Positions 44,887 through 53,525 are shown, numbered from the stretch's first letter. The stretch is 64,000 nucleotides of DNA from Streptosporangium carneum (GCF_027922005.1 NZ_BSEV01000004.1:310001-374000), one strand, 5' to 3'. The notes: generated from the letters alone by a model not told the origin. Program-made: numbers and translations.

Positions 44887-45332
44887 GCCTGCAGCCGGAT
44901 CAGCTGGCTTGCTCGCTTCTGGCTCGGGTCTGGGGCGAGGCGGTAGGAGTCGATGCCGGTCTCGATGTTGGGGACCGACACGCCCCTGTCGCGCAACGCC
45001 AGGGCGAAGGTGAGCATGTCCTCGTCGAAGACCTTCGGTCGGCCGCTGTGGTTGCCCTGGCCGCGGCTGCCCGGTGGCCCCAGGGTTTTCTCGCGGATGT
45101 GGTTGCGCGCCAGCCGCTTCATCTCCTGCACGACCAGGATCACCGCCTGCGCCGGGACGGCGGCCTTGGTGTCGGTGCACAACTTCAGGGCGGTCTCGAA
45201 CTCCGGCCGGACCTTGATCCGAGTGGAGATCTTCTCGGAGAAGATCCGGCTGCAGCCCGCCTTCTCCAGAGCCTCGATCTGGCTGGCCAGCTCCTGCTGC
45301 GCGGTCGAGCAGCGCGCGTACCCGATCCGAAC
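44880..45332 (-). pseudogene. serine resolvase gene with internal deletion
   Basis: The N-terminus is intact: VRIGYARCSTAQQELASQIE with the catalytic Ser in RCSTAQQE, then SEKISTRIKVRPEFETALKL and LVVQEMKRLARN. It then jumps to IREKTLGPPGSRGQGNHSGR and PKVFDEDMLTFALALRDRGV, the end of the family. About 70-80 residues of the catalytic core are missing while the frame stays open. The tail after VPNIETGID is altered. The product would be inactive. Confidence 0.68.
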
Positions 45333-45710
45333 CGCCTGGCCGCCGGCCTCGGGGACGGCGGTTTGGACTGGAGGGGCTTGGGTCCACGGCCTTCCGGGAA
45401 GCCGGTTGGCCGGGACGGCGACCTCCAGCACCTCACGTAACGCCGGGACCAGAACGAACCGAGCGGTGTAATACTTCGGCGCGACCTTGCCGCCCTGGAT
45501 CCGGCACACGCTCCCGGCCGGGAGCGCGCATCGGGGCAGGCGTGCCGCTCGACCGTGTTCGCCGCCGACTCCGAAGTCATCTCCATACCCGGGGCCTCTC
45601 AGAAGCCGGGCCTTTTGAGATGTTCTGCGAAAAGCGACCTGGGACGGAGTGCGCGCGCTCGGCACCCTGGAGCCCCTCGCAGAAATGGTCATTTCTGCGA
45701 ACCACACGGG

Positions 45711-46469
45711 CTACATCCGGGTATGCGCGTACGCGTGCAGCGCGTCGCGGACGAACGTCGCCCCCGCCTCATCGTCGTACATGGCGGCGAAGCGGGGGTC
45801 GTCGACGAACATGTCCCCAATGCCGTTCACCATCTCGATCGAGCGCTCCCGGTCGCCCTCGGCGGCGGGGGTGCCCGGGATCTGACTCAGCCACTGGACG
45901 TGCCGGGCAGCCAGCGACTGAGCGTGTTCCGATGTCGGCGAATCCCCGGCCTTCACTGCAGCAACCCATGCGGCGACGAGGTCGTCGGTGTCCTGCTTCC
46001 AGGCCCGCTGCTGGTCGAGGCTCTTGCCATGCCACCAGTCGTTGCTCACTTGGAACGCGTGCTCGCCCCAACGTGAGATCACCTCGTCCTTGTAGAGGTC
46101 GTTGAACCCCGCCAACATGACATCCATCCGCGGCTCCACCCCCGCCTGCAGAGCCTCGAGCGTGTGACGCACAGACCGGACCTGCCGTTCGATGCGGTCC
46201 CGTTCCTCTTCCAACGCGGCGATGTGGGCGCGGAGCCCGTCGAGCGCGTCCACCTCCTCGGCCAGGACCTCGGCGATGGCCGGCAAGCCCATGCCGAGCC
46301 GGCGCATGAGCAGGATCCGCTGTAGCCGGGCGACCGCGGTGGGGTTGTAGTAGCGGTACCCGTTCGCGCCGACCCGGGACGGGACCAGGAGCCCGACGCG
46401 GTCGTAGTGCCGCAGGGTCCGGCTGGTGATGCCGGCCCTCGCCGCGAGTTCCTGGATCGTCCACTCCAC
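45711..46469 (-). CDS. TipA-type MerR regulator (MerR HTH plus TipAS domain)
   Basis: A 252-residue regulator. Residues 1-70 are a MerR winged helix (TIQELAARAGITSRTLRHYD, GYRYYNPTAVARLQRI), followed by a coiled-coil (EEERDRIERQVRSVRHTLEA) and a TipAS-type effector domain (ISRWGEHAFQVSNDWW and on). TipAS domains bind drug-like peptides. The start is the GTG at 46469. It lies 10 bases after the DUF2268 gene on the same strand and is therefore in an operon behind a MerR-type promoter (47372-47402), which it probably controls. Confidence 0.85.
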   Translation of the reverse strand: MEWTIQELAARAGITSRTLRHYDRVGLLVPSRVGANGYRYYNPTAVARLQRILLMRRLGMGLPAIAEVLAEEVDALDGLRAHIAALEEERDRIERQVRSVRHTLEALQAGVEPRMDVMLAGFNDLYKDEVISRWGEHAFQVSNDWWHGKSLDQQRAWKQDTDDLVAAWVAAVKAGDSPTSEHAQSLAARHVQWLSQIPGTPAAEGDRERSIEMVNGIGDMFVDDPRFAAMYDDEAGATFVRDALHAYAHTRM

Positions 46470-46479
46470 CGTTCCAGTG

Positions 46480-47364
46480 TTACCCGTGGCGCAGCGTGGT
46501 TGCGATGATCTCCGAGGCGTCGGCGTGCAGGGCCTGCGCCGCCGTCTGCCCGGTCGCCGCCAGGTAGGTGTCGACCAGCCGGTTGCCCGCGGCGTACCCC
46601 GCGCCCATCGGCAGTCCCACCGGGGCGACACCGAGGTGCTCGGCGCCGGGGTCGCCATGCACCCAGGCAGTGAAGTTGTGCATGCCTGTCACGTCGAGGC
46701 CGGTGAGGACCTTGGCGAAGAGTTCGTCGTCGTGCAGGTGCGGCACGCCGATGCGGGCGGGGCCGAGCTCGTCTCCGTAGAGCTGGCGGGCGAAGGCGTC
46801 GGCCAGGCCCTCGCCGACGATGTGCTCGCCAACTGTGACGGTCATCGGGTCCCACACCACCCCGCCCGGGCTCCATCGCAGGTTGTGGTTGAGTTCGTGC
46901 ACGGCGGTGGCCTCCAGCCGCTCCATGTTCTCGGGGAAGGGCCAGAACGTGATGGCAATGTTGCCCGAGATGCCGCCGAACCCGGTCAACCCTAGGCAGG
47001 GACCCATGAAGTGCTTGTCAGCCGGATCGCCGAGGACGAACAGCACGGTGATGTCCGGGGCTTCCAGCCCCGGCGTCGCCTCCAGCAGTACGGCCAGAGC
47101 GTCGTCGAGCGCGCGTTGCATCCGCTCCCAGGCCCCGGCCGCCGCCAGGGTTTCGAGCGCGTCGAGGCAACGCTCCTCGTCGCGGTCGATGGGGAACCCG
47201 GACGATTGGAGGTGCACGGCGACCAGGTCGAGCTCGCCGGGGTGGTGGCGATACATGCTCCTGTTGGCCTCCAGCATCGAACGCAGCAGGTCAGCGCGCT
47301 TCGTGACCGGGGCCAGGAGGATCTGCTTCATGGCGGAGTAGGTGTCAAGAACAGTGATCGACAT
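46480..47364 (-). CDS. DUF2268 putative Zn-dependent protease
   Basis: A 294-residue protein with the zinc motif HELNH in ATAVHELNHNLRW and a downstream Glu in VGEGLADAFARQLYG, which fits the DUF2268 predicted metalloprotease family. No signal peptide is present. The start is the ATG at 47364, only 7 bases after a -10 box, so the mRNA is probably leaderless. Its gene is first in an operon with the TipA-type regulator. A role in peptide turnover under control of a drug-sensing regulator is inferred. Confidence 0.8.
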   Translation of the reverse strand: MSITVLDTYSAMKQILLAPVTKRADLLRSMLEANRSMYRHHPGELDLVAVHLQSSGFPIDRDEERCLDALETLAAAGAWERMQRALDDALAVLLEATPGLEAPDITVLFVLGDPADKHFMGPCLGLTGFGGISGNIAITFWPFPENMERLEATAVHELNHNLRWSPGGVVWDPMTVTVGEHIVGEGLADAFARQLYGDELGPARIGVPHLHDDELFAKVLTGLDVTGMHNFTAWVHGDPGAEHLGVAPVGLPMGAGYAAGNRLVDTYLAATGQTAAQALHADASEIIATTLRHG

Positions 47365-47371
47365 GGCCTCG

Positions 47372-47402
47372 ATGCTAGAAGTTGACGCAGCGTCAAGGTC
47401 AA
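47372..47402 (-). promoter_or_regulatory. MerR-type promoter with 19-base spacer and internal dyad
   Basis: On the minus strand TTGACC (47402-47397) and TAGCAT (47377-47372) are 19 bases apart, the over-long spacing typical of MerR-controlled promoters. The dyad TTGACG-CTG-CGTCAA lies inside the spacer. The start codon of the DUF2268 gene follows the -10 by 7 bases. The TipA-type regulator of the same operon is the expected binder. Confidence 0.78.
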
Positions 47403-47817
47403 ACCAGCGGCGCTCTTCGTCGAGATACAGCCGGGCATGCCGTCACCCAGGCCCGTCACGACCGGCGGTTCGCCGCTGCGATGGACTCACGCAACTTGGT
47501 CAGCCGCTGTTCCAGCGTGCGCAGCTCCTCGGTCTTGCGGTCCGCGGTGAACAGCGTCCACCGCTGCACCCCGCTGTCGCCGATTACGCCAGAGAACCTC
47601 CTCGGAGGCCTGTCGGCGCGACCGCTCGTTCCCTGTCTCGAGAACGGGCCCGGTGTACGGACGTTGTGGGTTGGCGAGAAGCCGACCTTGTGGGGCGGCG
47701 CCCGGCCATGTCGATTGGATACCCCGGTCACAGCTGGAATCCGGTCACCCGTACGTCAGGAAATACCTGCTCTGCCGCCATCTGGTTGTCCGCTGGGGCG
47801 GTCTGTACGGTCCGTGC
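47403..47817. other. intergenic stretch with a possible gene tail
   Basis: On the minus strand a frame ending at 47456 reads GVQRWTLFTADRKTEELRTL then EQRLTKLRESIAAANRRS, a plausible charged helical C-terminus without a start or known family. Nothing else is recognised. Confidence 0.35.
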
Positions 47818-48102
47818 ATGGCCAAGCGATTAGTGCAGGTCGGGGAACATTGGCGGACACTGCGTAACGGCAGGCGGGTTAAGGTGCGCGCCCATTCCCG
47901 CACAATCTCCACGACGGCCGCGGTCGGCATCAGCGGAGCCGTGGTGCTCGTCGTTGTCATCGCCGTCGTCGCCTTGGCCCTCACGACCGCGAGCAAGCCC
48001 GCTCACCCGGCGAAGCCGACCAACCCGGTCCAGGTGAAGGAGGTTTCACCTTCTCCACCTCCCGATCCGACGACCGAGCCTCCACCTCCGAACCCGACCT
48101 AG
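47818..48102 (+). CDS. small single-pass membrane protein
   Basis: A 94-residue protein with a basic N-terminal part (RTLRNGRRVKVRAHSRTIST), one membrane helix (ISGAVVLVVVIAVVALALT, about residues 38-56) and a Pro-rich outer tail (SPSPPPDPTTEPPPPNPT). The family is unknown. The ATG at 47818 has no strong ribosome site. The composition fits a small envelope protein, though a chance frame cannot be excluded. Confidence 0.5.
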   Translation: MAKRLVQVGEHWRTLRNGRRVKVRAHSRTISTTAAVGISGAVVLVVVIAVVALALTTASKPAHPAKPTNPVQVKEVSPSPPPDPTTEPPPPNPT

Positions 48103-48250
48103 ATACCGGCGTCGGTCAGGCCGCGATGGGTTCGAGCAGGCCAAAGAGGCCGCGGAATTGGCCGATCAGGACAACCCCACAAGATTCTTCTCAGCGCCAA
48201 CGGCTGCCCGCCGGTTGCTCGTCCCCGGATCCACAAGCAGGTGGACCGTG

Positions 48251-48440
48251 TCACTGGAGAACGACCGTGACGCCGAAGCTTTCGAGGAGCCGCACGATGT
48301 CCTCGAAGTAGGAGAGCCGCCTGTCCGGGTCGGCTACGACGTCCGCCAGCGCTCGGCGGGCGGTGTCGGCGTCGTGCCAGATCAGGATGGATGGCGCCGC
48401 CGCACCGAATCCGCCGTGCAGGCAGTCCTTCGGCGAGGGA
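48251..48440 (-). pseudogene. barstar-family (ribonuclease inhibitor) fragment
   Basis: The minus strand reads DCLHGGFGAAAPSILIWHDA, then DTARRALADVVADPDRRLSY and FEDIVRLLESFGVTVVLQ before a TGA at 48251-48253. This is the typical second half of a bacterial barstar-like protein. The first half is absent; an in-frame stop lies at 48449-48451 and unrelated coding continues in another frame. The parent protein would have neutralised a barnase-type RNase. Confidence 0.5.
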
Positions 48441-48451
48441 GGGGCGGTTCA

Positions 48452-48781
48452 CGGAGTTGACGTTCCACCAGGCGTTGCAGACCCGGGCATCCGGGCTCAG
48501 CCGCGGAGCACTCCGGGAAGGGAGAGCTGGTCGAGCCCCTACACGACGATCGCCGCGCCGCATCGGTCCACGACCGCGCACGGCCCCGAAAGGGGGAGAG
48601 GGAGATCGACGATGTGGGGATGCGCCCTGCGAGGGCCCCTTTCGTTCATCAGTGAGCGGATCGAGGAAAATCTTCGCAGGGCGGGGAAAGATGGGCGGCC
48701 TGCCTGGGGCTGCGGCTGGCGAGCCGGGCTGTGGCCCTGCTGGCGGACCCAGGCCTGCACGGGGTGCCGTCAACAACCGTG
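48452..48781. other. intergenic stretch without a recognised gene
   Basis: Open frames here are Arg/Pro-rich shadows with no domain or ribosome site. The bases directly before 48782 belong to the end of the integrase relic. Nothing specific is seen. Confidence 0.3.
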
Positions 48782-49290
48782 TCACCAGCCCCGAACGAGC
48801 CTTGTCCGTTCCGGTCGGTGGTCGGTGATGAGCGCGTTCAGAGCAGCGGCGCGGTCGGCGGTGGTGGGCAGGGTGTACTGGCGGGTGGTGTCGAGGCGTT
48901 CGTGGTCCATGAGCTCGGCGACCAGGACGAGGTCTTTGCCCGCGCGGACGAGCTGGGTGCCGAAGGTGTGGCGCAGCACGTAGGGGCCGGACGGTTCGGC
49001 AGGGTCGTCGTTCAAGCCAGTGGCTTCGTCGAGGGCGACGATGATGTCGCGGGCGGCCCGGTCGGTCAAGCGGTCGCCGCGGGTGTTCAGCAGAAGCGCT
49101 GGGTGTCAGTGCCAGGCCAGGTAGGGCAGCAGCGCGATCACCCGGTCACGCGAGGCGGTACCGGGCCTGGTGCGATGTCCTGGCGTGCCGGTGCGGGCGG
49201 CGGCGGTGAGGTAGGCGGTCTCGACCTGGCGCATGTACCGGCGGGCGCGCCGCTCGTCTGAGCTGTCGGCGGCTATGAGTCGGCGTTCCT
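48782..49290 (-). pseudogene. tyrosine integrase gene with internal deletion
   Basis: The 5' part reads ERRARRYMRQVETAYLTAAA and RDRVIALLPYLAWH, the entry into the catalytic domain, and is cut by a stop near 49107. The 3' part resumes with ALLLNTRGDRLTDRAARDII and keeps the catalytic LRHTFGTQLVRAGKDLVLV, MDHERLDTTRQYTLPTT with the nucleophile Tyr. The region between, carrying the first Arg, is deleted and a stop is introduced at the junction (TGA near 49103). The gene cannot make an active recombinase. Confidence 0.68.
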
Positions 49291-49998
49291 CATCGGCGTG
49301 TTGAGCGTTCTGTATGACGGTGCCCACGTAGCAGCCAGCCGCCGAGGAGGGCTGCGCAGGACCCGACGGTCAGCAGCCCGCCGGCGAGGAAGGTGCCCCG
49401 TACCTCGGCGAGCGGCAGGACCAGTGCCCCTATCGCGGCTCCCGCCGCGATGCCGGCGTTGTAGGCGCCGGAGTTCGCCGCCAGGGCGATGTCCGTGCGG
49501 CCTGGCGCGCAGTGCAGCATCGCGTTCTGCGTGGTCATGAACACCGGCCCGAGCGCACCGCCCATCAGCATCAGAAACACCACCGCCGCCACCTGATGAG
49601 CTCCGAACGCGTACAGGCCGAGCATGCCTCCCGCCTGCGTGGTCACGGCGGTAGCCAGCGCGGACTGCGGAAAGCGGTCCAGCAACGCCCCAGTGATGCT
49701 CACCCCGGCCAGACACGCGACACCGAAACCCACGAACAGGACACTGACCGTGCTCGGGGAGAACCCGCTCACGTCGCCCAGGAAGGTCACGATGTAGGTG
49801 TATCCCGTGAAGGCCCCGGCGGCGGACAAGGCTCCGGCCCCCAGCACCGTCACGAACCGCCGCACGTCGGGACTGGTCGCATAGGCAGCGGGCTCCTCTT
49901 CCGGGCGCGAAGTCGGCAGCAGAACGGCGATCGTCACCAGAGAGACAAGCCCCAGAGCCGCCAGCAGGGCGATGGGCACCTGCCAGTTGCTCTGCTGG
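49290..49998 (-). pseudogene. MFS transporter, C-terminal half
   Basis: WQVPIALLAALGLVSLVTIA, GAFTGYTYIVTFLGDVSGFS and LANSGAYNAGIAAGAAIGA-type segments match the last six helices of an AraJ/DHA1-type exporter. The first six helices are missing; similarity starts at about 49998, directly after unrelated sequence. The ATG at 49979 would give 229 residues, but this half is unlikely to transport by itself. Confidence 0.7.
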
Positions 49999-50100
49999 CA
50001 CTTCAGTCCCGCCGACCGGTGCTGCGGGTACTGCGTGCAGGCATGGACGGCCTTCAGGCGCAGTCATGGTCTTGGCGGGCCTTCCCCTTCCCGCAAGCCC

Positions 50101-50138
50101 GCGTGCGTGCATTTCCACCTGTGGAAATGCACGCACGC
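50101..50138. repeat. 38-base near-perfect palindrome
   Basis: Arms of 18 bases (50101-50118 and 50121-50138; GCGTGCGTGCATTTCCAC and its exact complement) are separated by only CT. Outside them a weaker, imperfect pair (CAGTCATG near 50062 and CATGACTA near 50143) continues the symmetry. It lies between the truncated MFS gene and the 3' end of the lectin gene. No U-run is present, so it may be a terminator, a recombination site or a relic transposon end. Confidence 0.7.
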
Positions 50139-50313
50139 ACACATGACTACGCGCATCCCTTCGGTTCTCAGGCATCGCTCTCGCAGCTTCACGCCGACTC
50201 ATGATCGGCACCAGAGAGCCCCAGGTTCTGTTCGGGGTTCGGATCGTCATGCCGGCTGACTGGGGAAGTTGCGGGTGACGTCCCCGTAGGCCCGTAGGGA
50301 GGTGTCTCAGTTC

Positions 50314-50922
50314 CTACGCCGCTCTCCACTGTTGCTGGGCGCCGCCATGGCAGGTGAACTGCAGGACCCCGGCGCCGTTCCCGAGGCCGGAGGTCCCGTC
50401 CGCCTGGTTGACCTCCATGCACAGGCCGCTCTTCCTGTTCTGGAACAGGAAGAAGCCGTCGCCCATGGCGATCTGCCGCCAGTGTTGCTGGACGCCGTGG
50501 TGGCAGGTGAACTGCACGATCCCGGTGCCGTTCCCGAGGCCGGAGGTCCCGTCCGCCTGGTTGGGTTCCAGGCATTTTCCACTGCGGCCGTTGATGAATG
50601 AGACGTACAGGATATTGCCTGCCCCGTCCAACACTTCGGCGTACAAGGTCCACTGTTGCTGAGCACCGGTGTGGCAGGTGAACTGCAGGACCCCGGTGCC
50701 GTTTCCCAGGCCGGAGGTCCCATCCGCCTGGTTGACCTCAAGGCACTTGCCGCTGCGCCTGTTCTGGATCCTGATGGGCGCAGCCGCCGCATTAGGCGCC
50801 GCTAATCGGGCGAGGCTAACGGATGCGCTGGTCGCAGCGTTCGCGGCCGTGGTCCCACTCCCGAGCAGGAACGGCGCCACCGCGAGAACACCTACGAGGC
50901 AGCTTCTTGTGATTGACCTCAT
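50314..50922 (-). CDS. secreted ricin B-type lectin with three near-identical repeats
   Basis: A 202-residue exported lectin. The signal peptide (MRSITRSCLVGVLAVAPFLL) ends near ANAAT. The mature protein is one beta-trefoil with three repeats that each contain VNQADGTSGLGNGTG-like text, FTCH and QQxW; the copies are unusually alike at both protein and DNA level. Carbohydrate binding is the expected role, as no catalytic domain is attached. The start is the ATG at 50922 with GGAGGGG upstream. Confidence 0.87.
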   Translation of the reverse strand: MRSITRSCLVGVLAVAPFLLGSGTTAANAATSASVSLARLAAPNAAAAPIRIQNRRSGKCLEVNQADGTSGLGNGTGVLQFTCHTGAQQQWTLYAEVLDGAGNILYVSFINGRSGKCLEPNQADGTSGLGNGTGIVQFTCHHGVQQHWRQIAMGDGFFLFQNRKSGLCMEVNQADGTSGLGNGAGVLQFTCHGGAQQQWRAA

Positions 50923-51069
50923 TGACTCCCCTCCTATTTCACCGAGCGAACCATCACACGGTGACATAGACCAGTTACAACAGGCTGACCTAACGCAGAG
51001 CCGAGGCCACGATCCTTGAGACCCGGCCTGGCGTGGGCGGCTCGATCCTCTCCTCCCGCGGGTGCTTGA

Positions 51070-51252
51070 GGGGTTCCTCCCGAACCCGCTCGGGCCGGCC
51101 CGGCCTCGCAGGCGCTGTTTCTGTCGGCGGCCTCGATCGCGGCGTGCCGCCCGGACGGGCGGCTGTCGCCCCGCTCCATCAACACCATCGTCGGCGTCGA
51201 CGGCCGCGCCCAGCGACTGCTGCAGCAGGATGTGGGCGTGGCCGAGCAGGTA
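51070..51252 (+). pseudogene. tyrosine recombinase relic, second copy
   Basis: The frame reads VPPEPARAGPASQALFLSAA and SIAACRPDGRLSPRSINTIV, closely matching the relic at 14311-14673 (SQTLFLSAASIAARRPG and on) at the DNA level. It breaks off into unrelated sequence after about 51200. The catalytic residues are absent. The two copies are 36 kb apart and in opposite orientation. Confidence 0.6.
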
Positions 51253-51337
51253 GGCGTTCAGCCCTACCCTTCGCGTCGTCTCGCTCTGGCACCGGCGGCT
51301 TGGCCCGGCGGCTCACCAAGGCCGCTGGCTTTTGGGC

Positions 51338-51886
51338 TCAGTTGTTCCATTGTTTGCGCGCGAACGCGGCCGGTCCGGTCACCAGGGTGTTGGGGGGAAC
51401 ATCCTTCGTGACAATGGCTCCGGCGCCGACCACGGCACCGCGTCCGATCGTGACACCGGGGAGAACCGTTACTGCCGCGCCGAGCCATGCGTTGGCTTCG
51501 ATCGTGATGGGTGCCCGGGTGATGAATTCGCTTCGCTCGGGCGCCGTGAGGGGGTGGTCGGAGGAGATGAGGTTGGTCTTCGGGCCGATCAAGACGCCGT
51601 TGCCCAGGTGGATGCCGCCCTGATCCAGGAAGGTGCAGCCCTGGTTGACGAAGACGTGCTCGCCGAAGTCGATGCCGAGCCCGTGGTCGGTGTAGAAGGG
51701 CGGATAGACGGTGACGGAGGCGGGGACCTGCTTGCCGACGATCTCGGATAGCAGGGCCGCGCGGGCGGCCTTGTCGTCGAAGGGCAGGACGTTGAGCCGT
51801 GACGTGAGCGTGGTCACGTGCTCGATCCGCTCGGCCACCCGCGCGAACTCGGGAGTGCGGACGTAGAGACGGTCTTGATCGGGCAT
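51338..51886 (-). CDS. hexapeptide-repeat O-acetyltransferase (maltose/galactoside type)
   Basis: A 182-residue left-handed beta-helix acetyltransferase related to LacA/Maa/NodL. The family's catalytic His segment is [14 protein letters not shown], and the hexapeptide rhythm is clear in [20 protein letters not shown] and [20 protein letters not shown]. It transfers acetyl from acetyl-CoA to a sugar hydroxyl. The start is the ATG at 51886 with AAGGAAT upstream. It is divergent from a LysR gene, with a TCAACC-N3-GGTTGA dyad on its side of the intergenic region. Confidence 0.87.
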   Translation of the reverse strand: MPDQDRLYVRTPEFARVAERIEHVTTLTSRLNVLPFDDKAARAALLSEIVGKQVPASVTVYPPFYTDHGLGIDFGEHVFVNQGCTFLDQGGIHLGNGVLIGPKTNLISSDHPLTAPERSEFITRAPITIEANAWLGAAVTVLPGVTIGRGAVVGAGAIVTKDVPPNTLVTGPAAFARKQWNN

Positions 51887-51953
51887 GAGGATTCCTTACG
51901 AGGGGAGCTCGGGCCGTAGCCGTTGGACGGCACCCGTCGGATACGACAGTTGA

Positions 51954-51968
51954 TCAACCAGAGGTTGA
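51954..51968. promoter_or_regulatory. operator dyad, acetyltransferase side
   Basis: TCAACC-AGA-GGTTGA is a perfect inverted repeat 68 bases before the acetyltransferase start. The same dyad recurs at 52029-52043 with one change. The two are 75 bases apart, close to seven helical turns, so both could be bound on the same face of the DNA. Confidence 0.6.
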
Positions 51969-52028
51969 CCGAAGTCATCAAAGCGATCGGAGTACGCCGG
52001 AATCAAACAACGATCATGACAGTCAGGA

Positions 52029-52043
52029 TCAACCTTTGGTTGT
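52029..52043. promoter_or_regulatory. operator dyad, LysR side
   Basis: TCAACC-TTT-GGTTGT is the second copy of the dyad, 18 bases before the LysR start, where binding would block its own promoter. The repeat of the GATCAACC context at both sites makes chance unlikely. Confidence 0.6.
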
Positions 52044-52061
52044 CTGCCTAGGATGAGCTGT

Positions 52062-53012
52062 ATGGACGTCATGGCCGTGCGCACCTTCGTCGCCGTCGTG
52101 GATGCGGGACAGTTCCAGGAGGCCGCCGCCGATCTGTCGATCACGCCGCAGGCCGTGTCCAAGCGCGTCGCCGCGCTGGAGAAGGAGCTCGGTGTCCGGC
52201 TCTTCACCCGTGACGCCCGCGGAGCGCGGCTCACGATCGACGGCCAGGCGTTCCTGCCCCACGCCCGAACCTTCCTCCATTCCGCTGAGCGCGCCGTCGC
52301 GGCCGTGCGGCCAGGCCGTCGGGCACTGCGCGTCGACGTGATCGGCCGCCAGCTCTCCCTGGCAGGACTGCTGCGCGGCTTTCATCGCGCCCACCCCGAG
52401 ATCGAGCTGGACGTCGTGACGCTGTTCGACTCCGACACGGCCATCGCCGCCGTCCAGGACGGGACGATCGACGCGACGTTCCGTGCTGTGACCATGCCGG
52501 GCCGGCAGCTGCCCCGCGGCGTAGAAGCCACTCCCGTCTTCGACGAACCACTGCACCTGTTCACCGGACCACGACACGAGTTCGCGAACGCCCCCGCGCT
52601 CACTCCCGCCCAACTCGCCGGACGACGGATCTGGATGCCCGGCAACCTGCCCGGCACCGAGTGGGCCGCCTACTACGACGAACTCGCCGCCACCTTCGGC
52701 GTCATCATCGACTCAGTCGGCCCGGACTTCGGCATCGAGCCCCTGCTCGACACCATCGCCGGCTCCACGACGCTGGCCACCTTCGTCAGCGAACAGACCC
52801 CCCTGGTGTGGCCCGCCGGCCACAACCTGCGCCGCATCCCCCTCAAAGACCCAACCCCGCTCTACCCCCATTCGCTGATCTGGCGCACCCACAACCCCCA
52901 CCCCTCCCTGACCGCCCTACGTCGCCATCTCATCGCCGCCTATCCCGGCCGCCCCAGCAGCGGCATCTGGGCACCGAAATGGAGCCGGCCCATGCAGCCG
53001 GAACGCACCTGA
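52062..53012 (+). CDS. LysR-family transcriptional regulator
   Basis: A 316-residue LysR-type regulator. The helix-turn-helix is VVDAGQFQEAAADLSITPQA followed by VSKRVAALEKELGVRLF; the effector domain follows from about residue 85. The ATG at 52062 is preferred over 52053 because AGGA lies about 9 bases before it. It is divergent from the acetyltransferase gene, and paired dyads in between point to control of both genes. Confidence 0.86.
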   Translation: MDVMAVRTFVAVVDAGQFQEAAADLSITPQAVSKRVAALEKELGVRLFTRDARGARLTIDGQAFLPHARTFLHSAERAVAAVRPGRRALRVDVIGRQLSLAGLLRGFHRAHPEIELDVVTLFDSDTAIAAVQDGTIDATFRAVTMPGRQLPRGVEATPVFDEPLHLFTGPRHEFANAPALTPAQLAGRRIWMPGNLPGTEWAAYYDELAATFGVIIDSVGPDFGIEPLLDTIAGSTTLATFVSEQTPLVWPAGHNLRRIPLKDPTPLYPHSLIWRTHNPHPSLTALRRHLIAAYPGRPSSGIWAPKWSRPMQPERT

Positions 53013-53525
53013 ACCGACGAAGCAAGAGAGGGCGCCCGAGAGGCATCCCGCCGCCGGCACAGCCGGTCGATCCGCGAGCACGAAACCGCCGTCGATGGCG
53101 TTGTCGCCGAACAGCGTGTCGATGTGCTGCTCCACGCGGACGCGTACGACGCCCACTACCACTACGTCGGGGGACGAGGAAGCCTGCGCGGTATTACGCC
53201 AGCCTCAAACTGCCAAAAATCCCCGTATTAAAATCCCCTGGAGATTCATCGGGATTCAAGGGGCCGCGCTTTCGGGAGCCGTCTGACCGGGGTCGTTCCG
53301 GCTCCGGCGGGCCTTGGCGGGCGGCTTCCCGGCACCCGCCCGCAACTGGCCAAAAATATGTAAATCCTTGGATTCGACGAAACCTTCGAGGCGCCTCTCG
53401 ACATAGCTCCAGCTTGTTGGCTATCTGTCCGTTTCTTCAGCTCTCGTCTGGCCGACCTATGGCCTACGCCGGAACGTCGTTCGTGTAATGACAAATTTAA
53501 TGATTTAGCTATACGATCGCGGTTC
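53013..53525. other. intergenic stretch of about 510 bases
   Basis: On the plus strand a frame near 53070-53190 contains EHETAVDGVVAEQRVDVLLH and ADAYDAHYHYVGGRG, which looks like decayed coding sequence without a recognised family. The second half is noticeably AT-richer. TATACG about 53509-53514 is a plausible -10 box for the GPP34 gene, which would make its mRNA nearly leaderless. Confidence 0.35.

Noticed and set aside
48540..48780. Terminator or small RNA near GCGCCCTGCGAGGGCCCC
   Set aside because: No strong stem, promoter or conserved flank could be defined.
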